From Amycolatopsis alba DSM 44262 (GTDB taxonomy: Bacteria; Actinomycetota; Actinomycetes; Mycobacteriales; Pseudonocardiaceae): a stretch of 64,000 nucleotides of DNA. The notes under the pieces are model-generated. The model searched no databases and was not told the origin of the DNA. It saw nothing but the letters and a program-made list of their open reading frames with translations. The DNA lies in NCBI RefSeq assembly GCF_000384215.1, contig NZ_KB913032.1, positions 6,471,605 through 6,535,604 of the forward strand, given 5' to 3'. Shown here piece after piece: positions 1 through 8,961 of this stretch. Every line of letters starts with the position of its first letter. The first letter of the stretch is position 1. The translations under genes and the position numbers were made by a program.

Positions 1-3
1 TTC

Positions 4-771
4 TTACAAAGTACGAGAGAGGGCCAGCGCGGCGGTCCGGACCGCGGGCGCGACCCGGTTGGTGTGCATGCGATTCGCCCAGCCCGAGATCGACAAGGCT
101 GCCACCGCGACACCTTGTGAGTCGAGCAAAGGGCTCGCGGCGCAGACGACGCCGACACCGGATTCTTCCCGCTCCAAAGCGATTCCTTCGTCGCGGACCT
201 TCGCGAGCTGACGGCGCAACAGACCGGCGGCGGTGATCGTCCGGACGCTGACCCTGGGCAATCCCGCGTCGATCACTTGTGTCACCACGGATTCCGGCGA
301 AAACGCGAGAATGGCCTTGCCGACCCCGGTGGCGTGCGCGGGAAAACGGCCGCCGATGCGGGACGGCAGCGACGGCGCGTCGGGCCCGCGGAGGATGTCG
401 AGATAGACGACCTCGGTGCCTTCCAGGACCGCCAGATGCACGGTGTTGCGGGTCGCTTCGCGGAGATCGGCGAGATACGGCCGCGCCGCCTCGACCAGAC
501 CACGGCGCCGCACCGCCAGCTGGCCGATCTCGAACAGCTTCAGCCCGAGCCGCAGCGCCGAGCCCTCCCGTTCCAGCAACCCGGTCGCGACCAGGTGGCC
601 GGTGAGCCGGTGGACGGTCGACTTCGCCAGTCCGGTCCGCCGCGCGAGCTCGGAAACGCCGAGGGCGTCGTCGCCGGGACGGAAGGCGGAGAGCAGCGCG
701 GCGACACGGGCGGCCACGAGGCCGTCCGCTCCGGTTCGTTCCGGGTCGTCGTTCCGCCCAGCGGCACGCAT
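4..771 (-). CDS. IclR-family transcriptional regulator
   Basis: About 255 aa. It has an N-terminal winged helix-turn-helix ([20 protein letters not shown]) followed by the IclR effector-binding domain ([12 protein letters not shown] and [13 protein letters not shown] are typical of the small-molecule pocket). It is divergent from the acetaldehyde dehydrogenase/aldolase pair and is probably their regulator. The frame also runs back to a GTG at 807, but that would leave only 5 bp between the two divergent starts; the ATG at 771 leaves 41 bp for promoters, so I prefer it. Neither start has a clear Shine-Dalgarno site. The family is secure, the ligand unknown. Confidence 0.85.
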   Translation of the reverse strand: MRAAGRNDDPERTGADGLVAARVAALLSAFRPGDDALGVSELARRTGLAKSTVHRLTGHLVATGLLEREGSALRLGLKLFEIGQLAVRRRGLVEAARPYLADLREATRNTVHLAVLEGTEVVYLDILRGPDAPSLPSRIGGRFPAHATGVGKAILAFSPESVVTQVIDAGLPRVSVRTITAAGLLRRQLAKVRDEGIALEREESGVGVVCAASPLLDSQGVAVAALSISGWANRMHTNRVAPAVRTAALALSRTL

Positions 772-812
772 GGGTTGAGTGTGCCCTATCCGCTCGGGGA
801 GCGTCACCTGAC

Positions 813-1718
813 ATGGCGCAACGGAAAGCGGTGGCCGCGATCGTCGGTCCCGGAAACATCGGCACCGACCTGCTCGCGAAGCTGAGGCGTAGCGAACACG
901 TCGAGGTGCGATACATGGTCGGCGTGGACCCGGACTCGGACGGGCTGGCCAAGGCCGCCGAGCTGGGGCTGGAGACCTCCGCCGGCGGCGTCGACTGGCT
1001 GCTGTCCCGCGACGAACTGCCGGACCTGGTCTTCGAAGCGACCTCGGCGAAGGCGCATTTGGCGAACGCGCCGCGCTACGCGACCGCGGGGATCCGCGCG
1101 ATCGACCTGACCCCGGCCGCGGTCGGCCCGTTCACGTGCCCGGCCGTGGGCCTGCCGGAGCGGCTCGACGTGCCGAACGTCAACCTCATCACCTGCGGCG
1201 GTCAGGCCACGATCCCGATCGTGCACGCGGTGTCGCGGGTGACGCCGGTGCCCTACGCCGAGATCGTCGCGTCCGTCTCCTCGCGCTCGGCGGGCCCTGG
1301 TACCCGTGCGAACATCGACGAGTTCACCGCGACGACGGCACGCGGGATCGAGCTCGTCGGGGGAGCGAGCCGCGGCAAGGCGATCATCATCATCAACCCC
1401 GTCGACCCGCCGATGATCATGCGCGACACGGTGTTCTGCGCGATCGACCCGGACGCGGACTTCGACGCGGTGACCGAATCCATCCACCGGATGGTCGAGA
1501 CCGTCCAGGGCTACGTGCCGGGCTACACGCTCAAGGCGGATCCGCAATTCGATCCACCCCGAGAGGGCTGGAGCGGGCAAGCGAGGGTCGCGGTGTTCCT
1601 GGAGGTCGCCGGGAACGGGGACTTCCTGCCCAAGTACGCGGGGAACCTCGACATCATGACGGCCGCGGCCGCCCGCGTCGGCGACCTGCTGGCGACCCAG
1701 GAGGAGGTGGCGGCGTGA
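813..1718 (+). CDS. mhpF: Acetaldehyde dehydrogenase (acylating), MhpF/HsaG type
   Basis: 301 aa, the normal family length. It oxidises acetaldehyde or propionaldehyde to the acyl-CoA with NAD and CoA, in complex with the aldolase encoded next. An N-terminal Rossmann motif ([10 protein letters not shown], residues 11-20) and the catalytic cysteine in [11 protein letters not shown] (Cys128) are visible. Its last 4 bp overlap the aldolase start, so the two subunits are probably translationally coupled. Together they form the last two steps of aromatic meta-cleavage or steroid-ring pathways. The dienoate hydratase that normally precedes them is not here. Confidence 0.93.
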   Translation: MAQRKAVAAIVGPGNIGTDLLAKLRRSEHVEVRYMVGVDPDSDGLAKAAELGLETSAGGVDWLLSRDELPDLVFEATSAKAHLANAPRYATAGIRAIDLTPAAVGPFTCPAVGLPERLDVPNVNLITCGGQATIPIVHAVSRVTPVPYAEIVASVSSRSAGPGTRANIDEFTATTARGIELVGGASRGKAIIIINPVDPPMIMRDTVFCAIDPDADFDAVTESIHRMVETVQGYVPGYTLKADPQFDPPREGWSGQARVAVFLEVAGNGDFLPKYAGNLDIMTAAAARVGDLLATQEEVAA

Positions 1719-2749
1719 AGTGGGACGAGATCGACCGTGAGGTCCGGCTGGTCGACACCAGCCTGCGCGACGGCAGCCACGCCATGGCGCACCAGTTCAC
1801 CGAGAAGAACGTCCGTGACACCGTCCGGGCGCTGGACGACGGCGGCGTCTCGCTGATCGAGGTCAGCCACGGCGACGGGCTGGGCGGCTCGACGTTCAAC
1901 TACGGGTTCTCCCTGGTCGACGAGCGGAAGCTGATCGCCGCGGCGGTCGACGAGGCGCGGCACGCGAAGATCGCCGTGCTGCTCCTGCCCGGCCTCGGCA
2001 CGGTCGGCGACCTGAAGGTGGCGGCCGACCTCGGCGCTGGCGCGGTCCGGATCGCGACCCACTGCACCGAGGCCGACGTCTCCGTCCAGCACTTCGGCGC
2101 GGCGCGCGATCTCGGGCTGGAGACGGTCGGTTTCCTGATGCTGTCCCATATGTCGACGCCGGAGGCGCTGGCGAAGCAGGGCCGGATCATGGTCGACGCC
2201 GGCTGCCAGTGCGTGTACGTCGTCGACTCGGCCGGGGCGCTGATCCTGGAGGACGCGGGCGAACGCGTCGCCGCGCTGGTGGCGGAATTCGGCGACGAGG
2301 CCCAGGTCGGCTACCACGGGCACCAGAACCTGAGCTTCGGTGTCGCCAACTCGGTCATCGCCTACCGGGCCGGTGCCCGGCAGATCGACGGTTCGCTGGT
2401 GGCGCTCGGCGCCGGCGCGGGGAACTCGCCGACCGAGGTCCTCGCGGCGACGTTCGAACGGCTCGGGATCCGCACCGGCGTCGACAAGGACGTGCTGATG
2501 GACGCGGCCGAGAACGTCGTGAAGCCGTACATCACCCGGCTTCCGGTGATGGACCGGTCGTCGATCGTGCAGGGTTTCGCGGGCGTGTACTCGAGCTTCC
2601 TGCTGCACGCCGAACGGGCCGCCGAGCGCTACGACGTCCCGGCGCACGAGATCCTCTACCGCGTCGGCGCCGCGAAGTACGTGGGCGGGCAGGAGGACAT
2701 GATCATCGACATCGCGTTGCAGCTGGTCGCCGAACGGTCTCAGGGCTGA
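1715..2749 (+). CDS. mhpE: 4-hydroxy-2-oxovalerate aldolase, MhpE/HsaF type
   Basis: 344 aa. It cleaves 4-hydroxy-2-oxoacids to pyruvate and an aldehyde, which is channelled to the partner dehydrogenase. The DRE-TIM-like signature is [12 protein letters not shown] near residue 11, and the metal-binding HGHQNLSFG motif follows in the second half. The start is the GTG overlapping the previous stop (GTGA), preceded by a strong GGAGGAGG at 1700-1707. The open frame extends much further upstream but only as a shadow of the dehydrogenase. Its 3' end overlaps the convergent TetR gene by 10 bp. Confidence 0.93.
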   Translation: MKWDEIDREVRLVDTSLRDGSHAMAHQFTEKNVRDTVRALDDGGVSLIEVSHGDGLGGSTFNYGFSLVDERKLIAAAVDEARHAKIAVLLLPGLGTVGDLKVAADLGAGAVRIATHCTEADVSVQHFGAARDLGLETVGFLMLSHMSTPEALAKQGRIMVDAGCQCVYVVDSAGALILEDAGERVAALVAEFGDEAQVGYHGHQNLSFGVANSVIAYRAGARQIDGSLVALGAGAGNSPTEVLAATFERLGIRTGVDKDVLMDAAENVVKPYITRLPVMDRSSIVQGFAGVYSSFLLHAERAAERYDVPAHEILYRVGAAKYVGGQEDMIIDIALQLVAERSQG

Positions 2750-3333
2750 CGGTCGGCCCCGAGCACGAGGCGGACGCAGTGGTCGATCAGGCGGTCGCGG
2801 CTCACCTTGAGCGAGCCGTCGAGGTAGGCGATGAACACGTTGCTCAGCGCGCCGACCAGCCCGATCGACGTCATCTGCCGTTCCGCCGCGTCACCGTGGG
2901 ACAGCTGCCCGCTGACCAGTTCGGCGAAGGAGGGGAGGAGCGCGATCCCGCGTGTGGTCAGCGCGGGATCGGTGATCGGCGCGAGCAGGAGCACGCGGCC
3001 CTTGCGCGGGTCGTCGAGCATCAATCCGACGAAGGCGCGGACGGCGGCCTTCGCCCGTTCGGCGGGTTCGGCCGTGTCGCTGACGGCGTCGACCAGTGCC
3101 TGCCGGGCCTGTTCGCCGATGTGCTCGTAGACCGCGACGACCAGTTCCTCGCGGTCGGTGAAGCTCTCGTAGAAGTACCGCTCGGTCAGCTTGGCGTGGC
3201 GGCACACCGCGCGGACGCTCACCCCGGCGCTGCCCTGGGTGCCCAGCAGGTCGAGCCCGGCCTCGACGAGCTGTTCCCGCCGAGCGGCCTTGCGGTCGTC
3301 CAGGGTCGTGCCTGCCCAGCTCCGGCCGGCCAT
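2740..3333 (-). CDS. TetR-family transcriptional regulator
   Basis: 197 aa. The N-terminal TetR helix-turn-helix is clear ([20 protein letters not shown], about residues 38-57). The C-terminal ligand domain is generic. It is divergent from the MpaB-type oxygenase gene, with two near-palindromic 18-20 bp sites between them, so it very probably represses itself and the oxygenase/F420-oxidoreductase pair. The start ATG lies in 'GGCCATGATCGG' context, with an AGGGGAGGAG-type ribosome site just upstream on the minus strand. The inducer cannot be deduced. Confidence 0.88.
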   Translation of the reverse strand: MAGRSWAGTTLDDRKAARREQLVEAGLDLLGTQGSAGVSVRAVCRHAKLTERYFYESFTDREELVVAVYEHIGEQARQALVDAVSDTAEPAERAKAAVRAFVGLMLDDPRKGRVLLLAPITDPALTTRGIALLPSFAELVSGQLSHGDAAERQMTSIGLVGALSNVFIAYLDGSLKVSRDRLIDHCVRLVLGADRQP

Positions 3334-3360
3334 GATCGGCTCCTCCCCTTGACGCGACAG

Positions 3361-3406
3361 TTGACTACGACTGTTGTCAACTTTAACCTGACAACAGTTG
3401 TGGTCA
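3361..3406. promoter_or_regulatory. Two tandem TetR-type operators
   Basis: Two dyads sit in the divergent gap: TTGACTACGACTGTTGTCAA (3361-3380, outer arms TTGAC/GTCAA) and TGACAACAGTTGTGGTCA (3389-3406, nearly perfect). Their centres are about 27 bp apart. Both share the half-site TGAC-A-AC, as expected for one TetR dimer bound at each. The segment is AT-rich for this DNA and probably also carries the promoters for both directions. Confidence 0.7.
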
Positions 3407-3435
3407 ATTTAACCAGCTCAGTGAGGAGACCTGGG

Positions 3436-4356
3436 ATGACACAGCCGCGGCCGCTGGGACCGGATTCGCTGACCTGGAAGTACTTCGGCGACTGGCGAGG
3501 GCTGCTCATCGCCCTCTGGGCCGGATCCATGCAGAACATGCACCCCGAGCTGGGCGCGGGCGTCGAGGAGCACTCGCGGTTCTTCGAGGAACGCTGGCAG
3601 CGGCTGTTCCGCTCGCTGTACCCGATCGGGGGAGTCATCTACGACGGCCCTCGCGCGCGGCAGACGGCGTTGGAGGTACGCGGCTACCACGATCGGATCA
3701 AGGGCGTCGACAAACACGGGCGGCGCTATCACGCGCTCAACCCGGACACCTTCTACTGGGCGCACTCGACGTTCTTCATGAGCGCGATCCTCATCGCCGA
3801 CAACTTCGTCGGCGGCATCGGCGAGACCGAGAAGCGGAAGCTGTTCGACGAGCATGTGCAGTGGTACGAGATGTACGGGATGAGCATGCGCCCGGTGCCG
3901 GAATCGTGGGAGGACTTCCAGCTGTACTGGAAGCGGATGTGCGAGGACGTCCTGGAGGACAACAAGGCCACACGCGACGTCCTCGACATCAAGGACCTCC
4001 CGAAGCCCCATTTCCTGCCGTGGCTGCCGGACTTCGCGTGGAAACTCGTGCGCGGGCAGGTCGCGCGGAACTTCGTCTGGCTGACCGTCGGACTGTACGA
4101 CCCGCCGATCCGCGAACGGCTCGGCTACACCTGGACCGAACGCGACGAGCGGCGGCACCGGCGGACCGGGAAGGTGATCAACGCGGCGTTCAAGCTGGTT
4201 CCGAGAGACCGTCGTTACCACCCTCGCGCCAGGGCGGGCTGGCGTCGCGAGCGTGGCGAACTGGCCACGGACGCGCCGTTGGTCGAGACTCCGGCGAGGA
4301 ACCTTCCGCCGCTTTCGGAGCGGGGCAAACCCGAGCACTACTCACCGAACGTCTGA
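3436..4356 (+). CDS. MpaB-family (DUF2236) oxygenase-like protein
   Basis: 306 aa. It belongs to the DUF2236 family, which includes MpaB-type and latex-clearing haem oxygenases. Features seen are the N-terminal helix with GLLIALWAGSMQNMHP and the conserved core YHALNPDTFYWAHSTFFMSA. The ATG follows GTGAGGAGACCTGGG. It is probably co-transcribed with the downstream F420-type oxidoreductase (12-bp gap), under the divergent TetR. The substrate is unknown; hydrophobic or isoprenoid substrates are typical for the family. Confidence 0.8.
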   Translation: MTQPRPLGPDSLTWKYFGDWRGLLIALWAGSMQNMHPELGAGVEEHSRFFEERWQRLFRSLYPIGGVIYDGPRARQTALEVRGYHDRIKGVDKHGRRYHALNPDTFYWAHSTFFMSAILIADNFVGGIGETEKRKLFDEHVQWYEMYGMSMRPVPESWEDFQLYWKRMCEDVLEDNKATRDVLDIKDLPKPHFLPWLPDFAWKLVRGQVARNFVWLTVGLYDPPIRERLGYTWTERDERRHRRTGKVINAAFKLVPRDRRYHPRARAGWRRERGELATDAPLVETPARNLPPLSERGKPEHYSPNV

Positions 4357-4368
4357 CGAGGAGCCTCG

Positions 4369-5394
4369 ATGAAGCTTGGTTACCACCTCGGTTACTGGTC
4401 CTCCGGCCCGCCCGAGGGCGCGCTGGACGCGGTGGTGAAGGCCGAAGAACTCGGCTTCGACTCCGTGTGGACCGCCGAGGGCTACGGTTCGGACGCGTTC
4501 ACGCCGCTCGCCTGGTGGGGCGCGTCGACCAGCCGGATCAAGCTCGGCACCAACATCGTCCAGATGTCGGCGCGCACCCCGACCGCGACGGCCATGCACG
4601 CGCTGACCCTGGACCATCTGTCCGGCGGCCGGTTCGTGCTCGGGCTCGGCGCTTCCGGACCGCAGGTGGTCGAGGGCTGGTACGGGCAGCCGTATCCGAA
4701 GCCGCTGGCCCGCACCCGCGAGTACGTCGACATCGTGCGGAAGGTCGTCGCGCGCGAGGCTCCGGTGACCCACGACGGGCAGCATTTCCAGCTGCCGCTC
4801 AACGGCGGGGCCGGACTGGGGAAGGCGCTGAAGTCCACGGTGCACCCGTTCCGGAAGGAGATCCCGATCTTCCTCGCCGCCGAGGGGCCCAAGAACGTGG
4901 CGCTGTCGGCGGAGATCTGCGACGGCTGGCTCCCGCTGTTCTTCTCGCCCAAGAGCGACGCCTTCTATCGGACGGCGTTGCAGGAAGGCTTCTCGCGCCC
5001 CGGTGCCAGGCACGGCTTCGACGACTTCGAGGTCGCCGCGTCCGTCCCGGTGCTGGTCCACGACGACGTCGAGGAGGCCGCGAGCTGGATCAAACCGTCG
5101 CTGGCGCTCTACATCGGCGGCATGGGCGCGAAATCGGTGAACTTCCACCACGACGTCTTCGCCCGGATGGGGTACGAGGACGTCGCCGACAAGGTGCAGG
5201 AGCTGTACCTGGCCGGCCGCAAGGACGAGGCGACCGCCGCGATCCCGACGTCGCTGGTCGAGGACACGTCGCTGATCGGACCGGCGGAAAAGATCCGGGA
5301 CGAGCTGGCCCGCTGGGAGGAGACCGTGGTGACCACGCTGCTTCTGCGAGGCGACGCCGCCACACTCACGAAGGTCGCCGAAACCCTCTCGTAG
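4369..5394 (+). CDS. LLM-class F420-dependent oxidoreductase
   Basis: 341 aa luciferase-like TIM barrel. It starts MKLGYHLGYW and has SVWTAEGYGSDAFTPLAWW, then a GTNIVQMSARTPTATAMHA segment typical of actinobacterial F420-using members. The C-terminal GPAEKIRDEL segment matches the family. A GAGGAG ribosome site precedes the ATG. It is second in an operon with the MpaB-like gene, suggesting a two-step redox conversion of the same hydrophobic substrate. Cofactor assignment is from family resemblance only. Confidence 0.87.
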   Translation: MKLGYHLGYWSSGPPEGALDAVVKAEELGFDSVWTAEGYGSDAFTPLAWWGASTSRIKLGTNIVQMSARTPTATAMHALTLDHLSGGRFVLGLGASGPQVVEGWYGQPYPKPLARTREYVDIVRKVVAREAPVTHDGQHFQLPLNGGAGLGKALKSTVHPFRKEIPIFLAAEGPKNVALSAEICDGWLPLFFSPKSDAFYRTALQEGFSRPGARHGFDDFEVAASVPVLVHDDVEEAASWIKPSLALYIGGMGAKSVNFHHDVFARMGYEDVADKVQELYLAGRKDEATAAIPTSLVEDTSLIGPAEKIRDELARWEETVVTTLLLRGDAATLTKVAETLS

Positions 5395-5410
5395 ACGGGT
5401 TGGTCGCGGT

Positions 5411-5461
5411 GCCCCGAGCGCCACGCCTGGGACGCTCATCGTCTCGAACGTGGCGCTCGGC
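5411..5461. terminator. GC-rich inverted repeat after the oxidoreductase gene
   Basis: CCGAGCGCCACG (5414-5425) pairs with CGTGGCGCTCGG (5449-5460) around a 23-nt loop. The same stem with 17-bp arms reappears at 13183-13235, so this is both a likely terminator and a member of a dispersed repeat family. Confidence 0.55.
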
Positions 5462-5484
5462 GCGTATCGCACTGGTGCTCCGGC

Positions 5485-5537
5485 GTCGCGAAAGCCACTT
5501 TCAGGGCATCGGACGTCCCGAAAGTGGCTTTCGCGAC
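5485..5537. repeat. Long-arm hairpin, GAAAGCCACTTTC family
   Basis: GTCGCGAAAGCCACTTTC (5485-5502) is perfectly complementary to the segment 5520-5537. The loop contains CGGACGTCC. Closely related arms and loops recur near 33.1-33.2 kb and 50.9 kb. The 5395-5934 gap holds no convincing gene, only this family of repeats. Confidence 0.75.
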
Positions 5538-5679
5538 ACCCGAACCCGGCAGCCGCACGAGCGGTGGGCACGACACCTTTGCCTTCGGCCCGATAACCCG
5601 AATCGCCACTCACGACCAGCCTGACCGAACCGGTATGGCCTTGCCGCTCACGGGCTGGGTGGATGGTGCTGGACAGGTC

Positions 5680-5723
5680 CTGAAGGCCACCTTTCAGACG
5701 CTCAACGTCCTGAAGGGGCCCTT
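5680..5723. repeat. Imperfect hairpin with GACGCTCAACGTC core
   Basis: TCCTGAAGGCCACCTTTCAG and a partly complementary GTCCTGAAGGGG flank the core at 5697-5709, the reverse complement of the GACGTTGAGCGTC-type loop core seen at 40.27-40.51 kb. Confidence 0.5.
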
Positions 5724-5760
5724 GGGGACAAGTCCGCTGTGGCTGGGCCGGCTGGGAGCT

Positions 5761-5803
5761 GAAGGGCGCTTTCCCCGCGCCGCATGCGGGGAAAGCGCCC
5801 TTC
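5761..5803. repeat. Perfect 18-bp-arm hairpin
   Basis: GAAGGGCGCTTTCCCCGC (5761-5778) is perfectly complementary to 5786-5803 with a 7-nt loop. A degenerate half copy (GCGGGGAAAGCCCCCTTC) follows at about 5816-5833. No reading frame fits it. Confidence 0.75.
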
Positions 5804-5881
5804 GCTGCGTGAGACGCGGGGAAAGCCCCCTTCGGCCCCGCGCCGTTCGTGGGTTGCGACCGTGAGGCCCATCACGTAGCG

Positions 5882-5924
5882 TCCCGGCCACGAACATGAA
5901 GTCGGTTCATGTTCGTGGCCGGGA
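5882..5924. promoter_or_regulatory. 19-bp perfect hairpin covering the ceramidase ribosome site
   Basis: The segment 5882-5900 pairs perfectly with 5906-5924 around a 5-nt loop (GTCGG). The right arm runs into the GGGAGGTG ribosome site (5921-5928) of the ceramidase gene. As RNA it would partly hide that site; as DNA it is an ideal dyad operator. The symmetry is directly seen, the role is inferred. Confidence 0.7.
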
Positions 5925-5934
5925 GGTGCGACTC

Positions 5935-7950
5935 ATGACGGTGAGCCGGAGGCGGGTTCTCGCGGGTGCGGCGGCCTTGCCGGTCGCGGCGAGTGTGCTC
6001 GGTGCCCAGCAAGCACAAGCGGCGCCATCGAAGGGTTTCCGCGTCGGCGCCGGCATCTCCGACGTCACCGGTCCCGCCGCCGAGAACGGCATGATGGGCT
6101 ACTCGATGCCGCAGCAGCAGACCGCCGGCATCCACCTCCGCACCAGGGCGCGGGCCTTCGTGGTCGACGACGGCGCCAAGCGGATCGCCTTCGTGACCGC
6201 CGACCTCGGCGCCCTGTTCCAGTCCGTCCACCAGGGCGTCATGCGCAAGCTCCAGGCCGCGTTCGGCGACGTCTACACCGAGCAGAACGTGCTCCTCAAC
6301 GCCACGCACACCCACTCCGCGTGCGGCGGCGATTCCCACTACGCCGCCTACGATCTCGCGATCCTCGGGTTCCAGCAGGAGGTCTACGACGCCGTCGTCG
6401 ACGGGATCTTCGAAGCCATCAGCCGGGCGCACGCGAACCTCGCGCCAGGCTCGATCCGGCTCGGCCGCGCGGAACTGACCAAGGCGAGCGTCAACCGCTC
6501 CCGCAAGGCCTTCGACCTGAACCCGAAGGCCGACAAGGACCACTTCCCGCAGGCGATCGACCCGGCCGTCACGGTGCTGCGGTTCAGCCAGAACGGTGTC
6601 GACGTCGGCGCGATCAGCTGGTTCGCCACGCACGGCACGTCCATGAGCAACGGGAACCACCTGATCAGCGGCGACAACAAGGGTTACGCCGCCTACGAGT
6701 GGGAGCACGACCACGTCGGCGTGCGCTACCTCGACGGGAACCCGCGGTTCGTCGCCGCGTTCCCGCAGACCAACACCGGCGACATGAGCCCGAACCTGAA
6801 CCTTTCGCCGGGGACACCGGAGACGGAGTTCGAGAACACCCGCACCATCGGCGATCTCCAGTTCCGCGCGGCGAAGAGCGCCTTCGACGCCGCGGCCGAA
6901 GCCGTGACCGGCGGCGTCGACCACCGCATGTGTTACGTGGACATGTCCGATGTGGCCGTCGACGCGAAGTACACCCCGAACGGGCGGCCGCAGCGCACCT
7001 GCACGGCCGCGATCGGGGTGTCGATGCTCGCGGGCAGCCGCGAGGACGGCCCCGGCCTGCCGCTCCCGGAAGGCGTGAAGAACCCGTTCATCGACTGGCT
7101 CGGCGGCATCGACGCGCCGATCCCGCAGGCGCTCGCCGACGCGCACGCGCCGAAGGTGATCGCGGTGCCGTTCGGCGCGATGAAACCGTATCCGTGGACG
7201 CCGGAGGTCCTGCCGCTGCAGATCGTCCGCATCGGACAGCTGCATCTCGTGGCCGTGCCCGCCGAGCTGACCATCGTCTCCGGGCTGCGCCTGCGCCGGA
7301 CCGTGGCAGGCGAACTCGGCGTCCCGCTGGAGAACGTGCTCGTCCAGGGCTACTCCAACGCCTACAGCCAGTACGTCACCACGCCCGAGGAATACGACTC
7401 GCAGCAGTACGAAGGCGCGTCGACGCTGTACGGCCGCTACACGCTTCCGGCCTACCAGCAGGAATTCGCCAAACTCGCGGCCGCGATGAAGGCAGGGAAG
7501 ACCGTCCCGCACGGGCCGACGCCGCGGGATCTGCGCGGCAAGCTGATCAACTTCCAGCCCGGTGTCGTCTTCGACAGCGCGCCCGCGTTCAAGAACTTCG
7601 GTGATGTCACGGTCGACGCGAAGAGCACCTACGCGCGCGGCGAGCAGGTCGCGGTCGAGTTCGTCACCGGGCACCCGAAGAACGACCTCCGGCGCGGCGG
7701 CACGTTCCTGGAGATCCAGCGCCTGGTCGACGGCAAGTGGGTCCGGCACGCCGACGACGGCGACTGGGACACGAAGTACCACTGGGCGCGGACTTTCGTC
7801 GCCGAATCGAAAGCCGTCGTCCACTGGAAGATCCCCGCGAACGCCCCGATCGGCAAATATCGCGTGGTCCACTTCGGCAACTGGAAGAACGGCTGGAACG
7901 GGACGATCTCCGCGTTCAGCGGAACCTCCCGGACATTCGTCGTCTCCTGA
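5935..7950 (+). CDS. Neutral/alkaline ceramidase, Tat-exported
   Basis: 671 aa. It hydrolyses the amide bond of ceramide to sphingosine and fatty acid. A Tat signal (MTVSRRRVLAGAAALPVAAS, ending AQAQA-like near residue 29) marks export. The neutral ceramidase core follows: zinc-site LNATHTHSAC (121-130), a further His in ATHGTS (His233) and the nucleophile region LISGDNKG (Ser245). The C-terminal ~110 residues form the usual Ig-like domain. Start: ATG at 5935 with GGGAGGTG upstream; an ATG at 5896 lies inside the hairpin and would spoil the signal peptide. It heads a four-gene operon with sphingomyelinase, transporter and S1P-lyase-like enzyme. Confidence 0.92.
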   Translation: MTVSRRRVLAGAAALPVAASVLGAQQAQAAPSKGFRVGAGISDVTGPAAENGMMGYSMPQQQTAGIHLRTRARAFVVDDGAKRIAFVTADLGALFQSVHQGVMRKLQAAFGDVYTEQNVLLNATHTHSACGGDSHYAAYDLAILGFQQEVYDAVVDGIFEAISRAHANLAPGSIRLGRAELTKASVNRSRKAFDLNPKADKDHFPQAIDPAVTVLRFSQNGVDVGAISWFATHGTSMSNGNHLISGDNKGYAAYEWEHDHVGVRYLDGNPRFVAAFPQTNTGDMSPNLNLSPGTPETEFENTRTIGDLQFRAAKSAFDAAAEAVTGGVDHRMCYVDMSDVAVDAKYTPNGRPQRTCTAAIGVSMLAGSREDGPGLPLPEGVKNPFIDWLGGIDAPIPQALADAHAPKVIAVPFGAMKPYPWTPEVLPLQIVRIGQLHLVAVPAELTIVSGLRLRRTVAGELGVPLENVLVQGYSNAYSQYVTTPEEYDSQQYEGASTLYGRYTLPAYQQEFAKLAAAMKAGKTVPHGPTPRDLRGKLINFQPGVVFDSAPAFKNFGDVTVDAKSTYARGEQVAVEFVTGHPKNDLRRGGTFLEIQRLVDGKWVRHADDGDWDTKYHWARTFVAESKAVVHWKIPANAPIGKYRVVHFGNWKNGWNGTISAFSGTSRTFVVS

Positions 7951-7967
7951 CCCCGGAAAGGTCTTTC

Positions 7968-8927
7968 GTGCGGAAGCTCGCCGTAGTCGCCATCGCCGCC
8001 GCCCTGTTCGCCGGAACCGCCGTCCCCGCCCAAGCGGCGGTCTCGGTCAAGGTCATGGCGTTCAACATCTGGCAGCTGCCCTGGATCGCCAACCCGAACA
8101 CCTCGGACAAGCAGGCAAGGGCCCGCGCCGCCGAAGACGTCATCCGCGCGAACGACGCCGACGTCGTCGTCCTGGACGAGGCTTTCAGCGCCCAGGCGGA
8201 GGAAATGCGGAACCGGCTGAAGGACGTCTGGCCGTACCAGACGCCCCTGATCGGCCAGTACTGCAAGACGTCGCCGGGCTGGACCACGGTGAACGGGAAC
8301 TGCTCGAATTCGCCCGTCGTGGTCAACGGCGGCGTCACGGTGCTGAGCAAGGCGCCGGTGACCGAACAGCACCAGCTGGTCTTCCGCAACTCCTACTCGG
8401 GCACCGCGGACTACCTGTCCAACAAGGGCGCCGCGCTCGCCCGGCTGGTCGTGAACGGCAAGCCGCTCTGGATCGCGGGCACCCACATGCAGGCCGACGA
8501 GGGACCGGAGACGCTGCCGAAGGCGCACGACGTCCGGATGGCGCAGCTCGGCGAGATCCGGGACCTGGTCACGAAATACGCGCCCGCGGCCGAGCCGGTC
8601 GTCATCGCAGGCGACCTGAACATCGAGTACTGGGCGGGACAGGGGCGCAAGGACTCCCTCGGCCGGACCCAGGTCCAGCAGGGCGAAGCCTTCCTCGGCG
8701 GTATCCTCCGCACGGCCGGCGAAGGCGACTACACCTTCGACGCGGCGACGAACCCGAACGCCGCGAAGTCCGTTCCGGCGACCTATCGCGACTCGCTGGA
8801 CTACGTTGGCGCCGTGCGCGCGGGCGGCCGTCCACTCGCCGCTGTCGGCCCGGTACAGCTCGTGCATTACGACGGTGGCACGATTCCTTCCGACCACTAC
8901 CCGGTGGTGGCCAAGATCCAATACTGA
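7968..8927 (+). CDS. Secreted sphingomyelinase C-type phosphodiesterase
   Basis: 319 aa. It has a Sec signal peptide (residues 1-23, cleavage after AQA) and an endonuclease/exonuclease/phosphatase fold. The metal and catalytic motifs are in order: KVMAFNIWQLPW, VVVLDEAF, DYLSNKGAALARL, AGTHMQADEG, AGDLNIE and SDHYPV. YLSNKG and GTHMQAD match bacterial neutral sphingomyelinases rather than nucleases. It would release ceramide for the ceramidase encoded 17 bp upstream. The start is GTG with GGAAAGG before it. Confidence 0.88.
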   Translation: MRKLAVVAIAAALFAGTAVPAQAAVSVKVMAFNIWQLPWIANPNTSDKQARARAAEDVIRANDADVVVLDEAFSAQAEEMRNRLKDVWPYQTPLIGQYCKTSPGWTTVNGNCSNSPVVVNGGVTVLSKAPVTEQHQLVFRNSYSGTADYLSNKGAALARLVVNGKPLWIAGTHMQADEGPETLPKAHDVRMAQLGEIRDLVTKYAPAAEPVVIAGDLNIEYWAGQGRKDSLGRTQVQQGEAFLGGILRTAGEGDYTFDAATNPNAAKSVPATYRDSLDYVGAVRAGGRPLAAVGPVQLVHYDGGTIPSDHYPVVAKIQY

Positions 8928-8961
8928 GGCCTTCATCGGGAGAATCGCCTCGAGGAGGATC

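Noticed and set aside
1136..1714. Longer aldolase N-terminus
   Set aside because: The extra frame is antisense-like Arg/Gly-rich translation of the dehydrogenase gene; GTG 1715 has a strong ribosome site.
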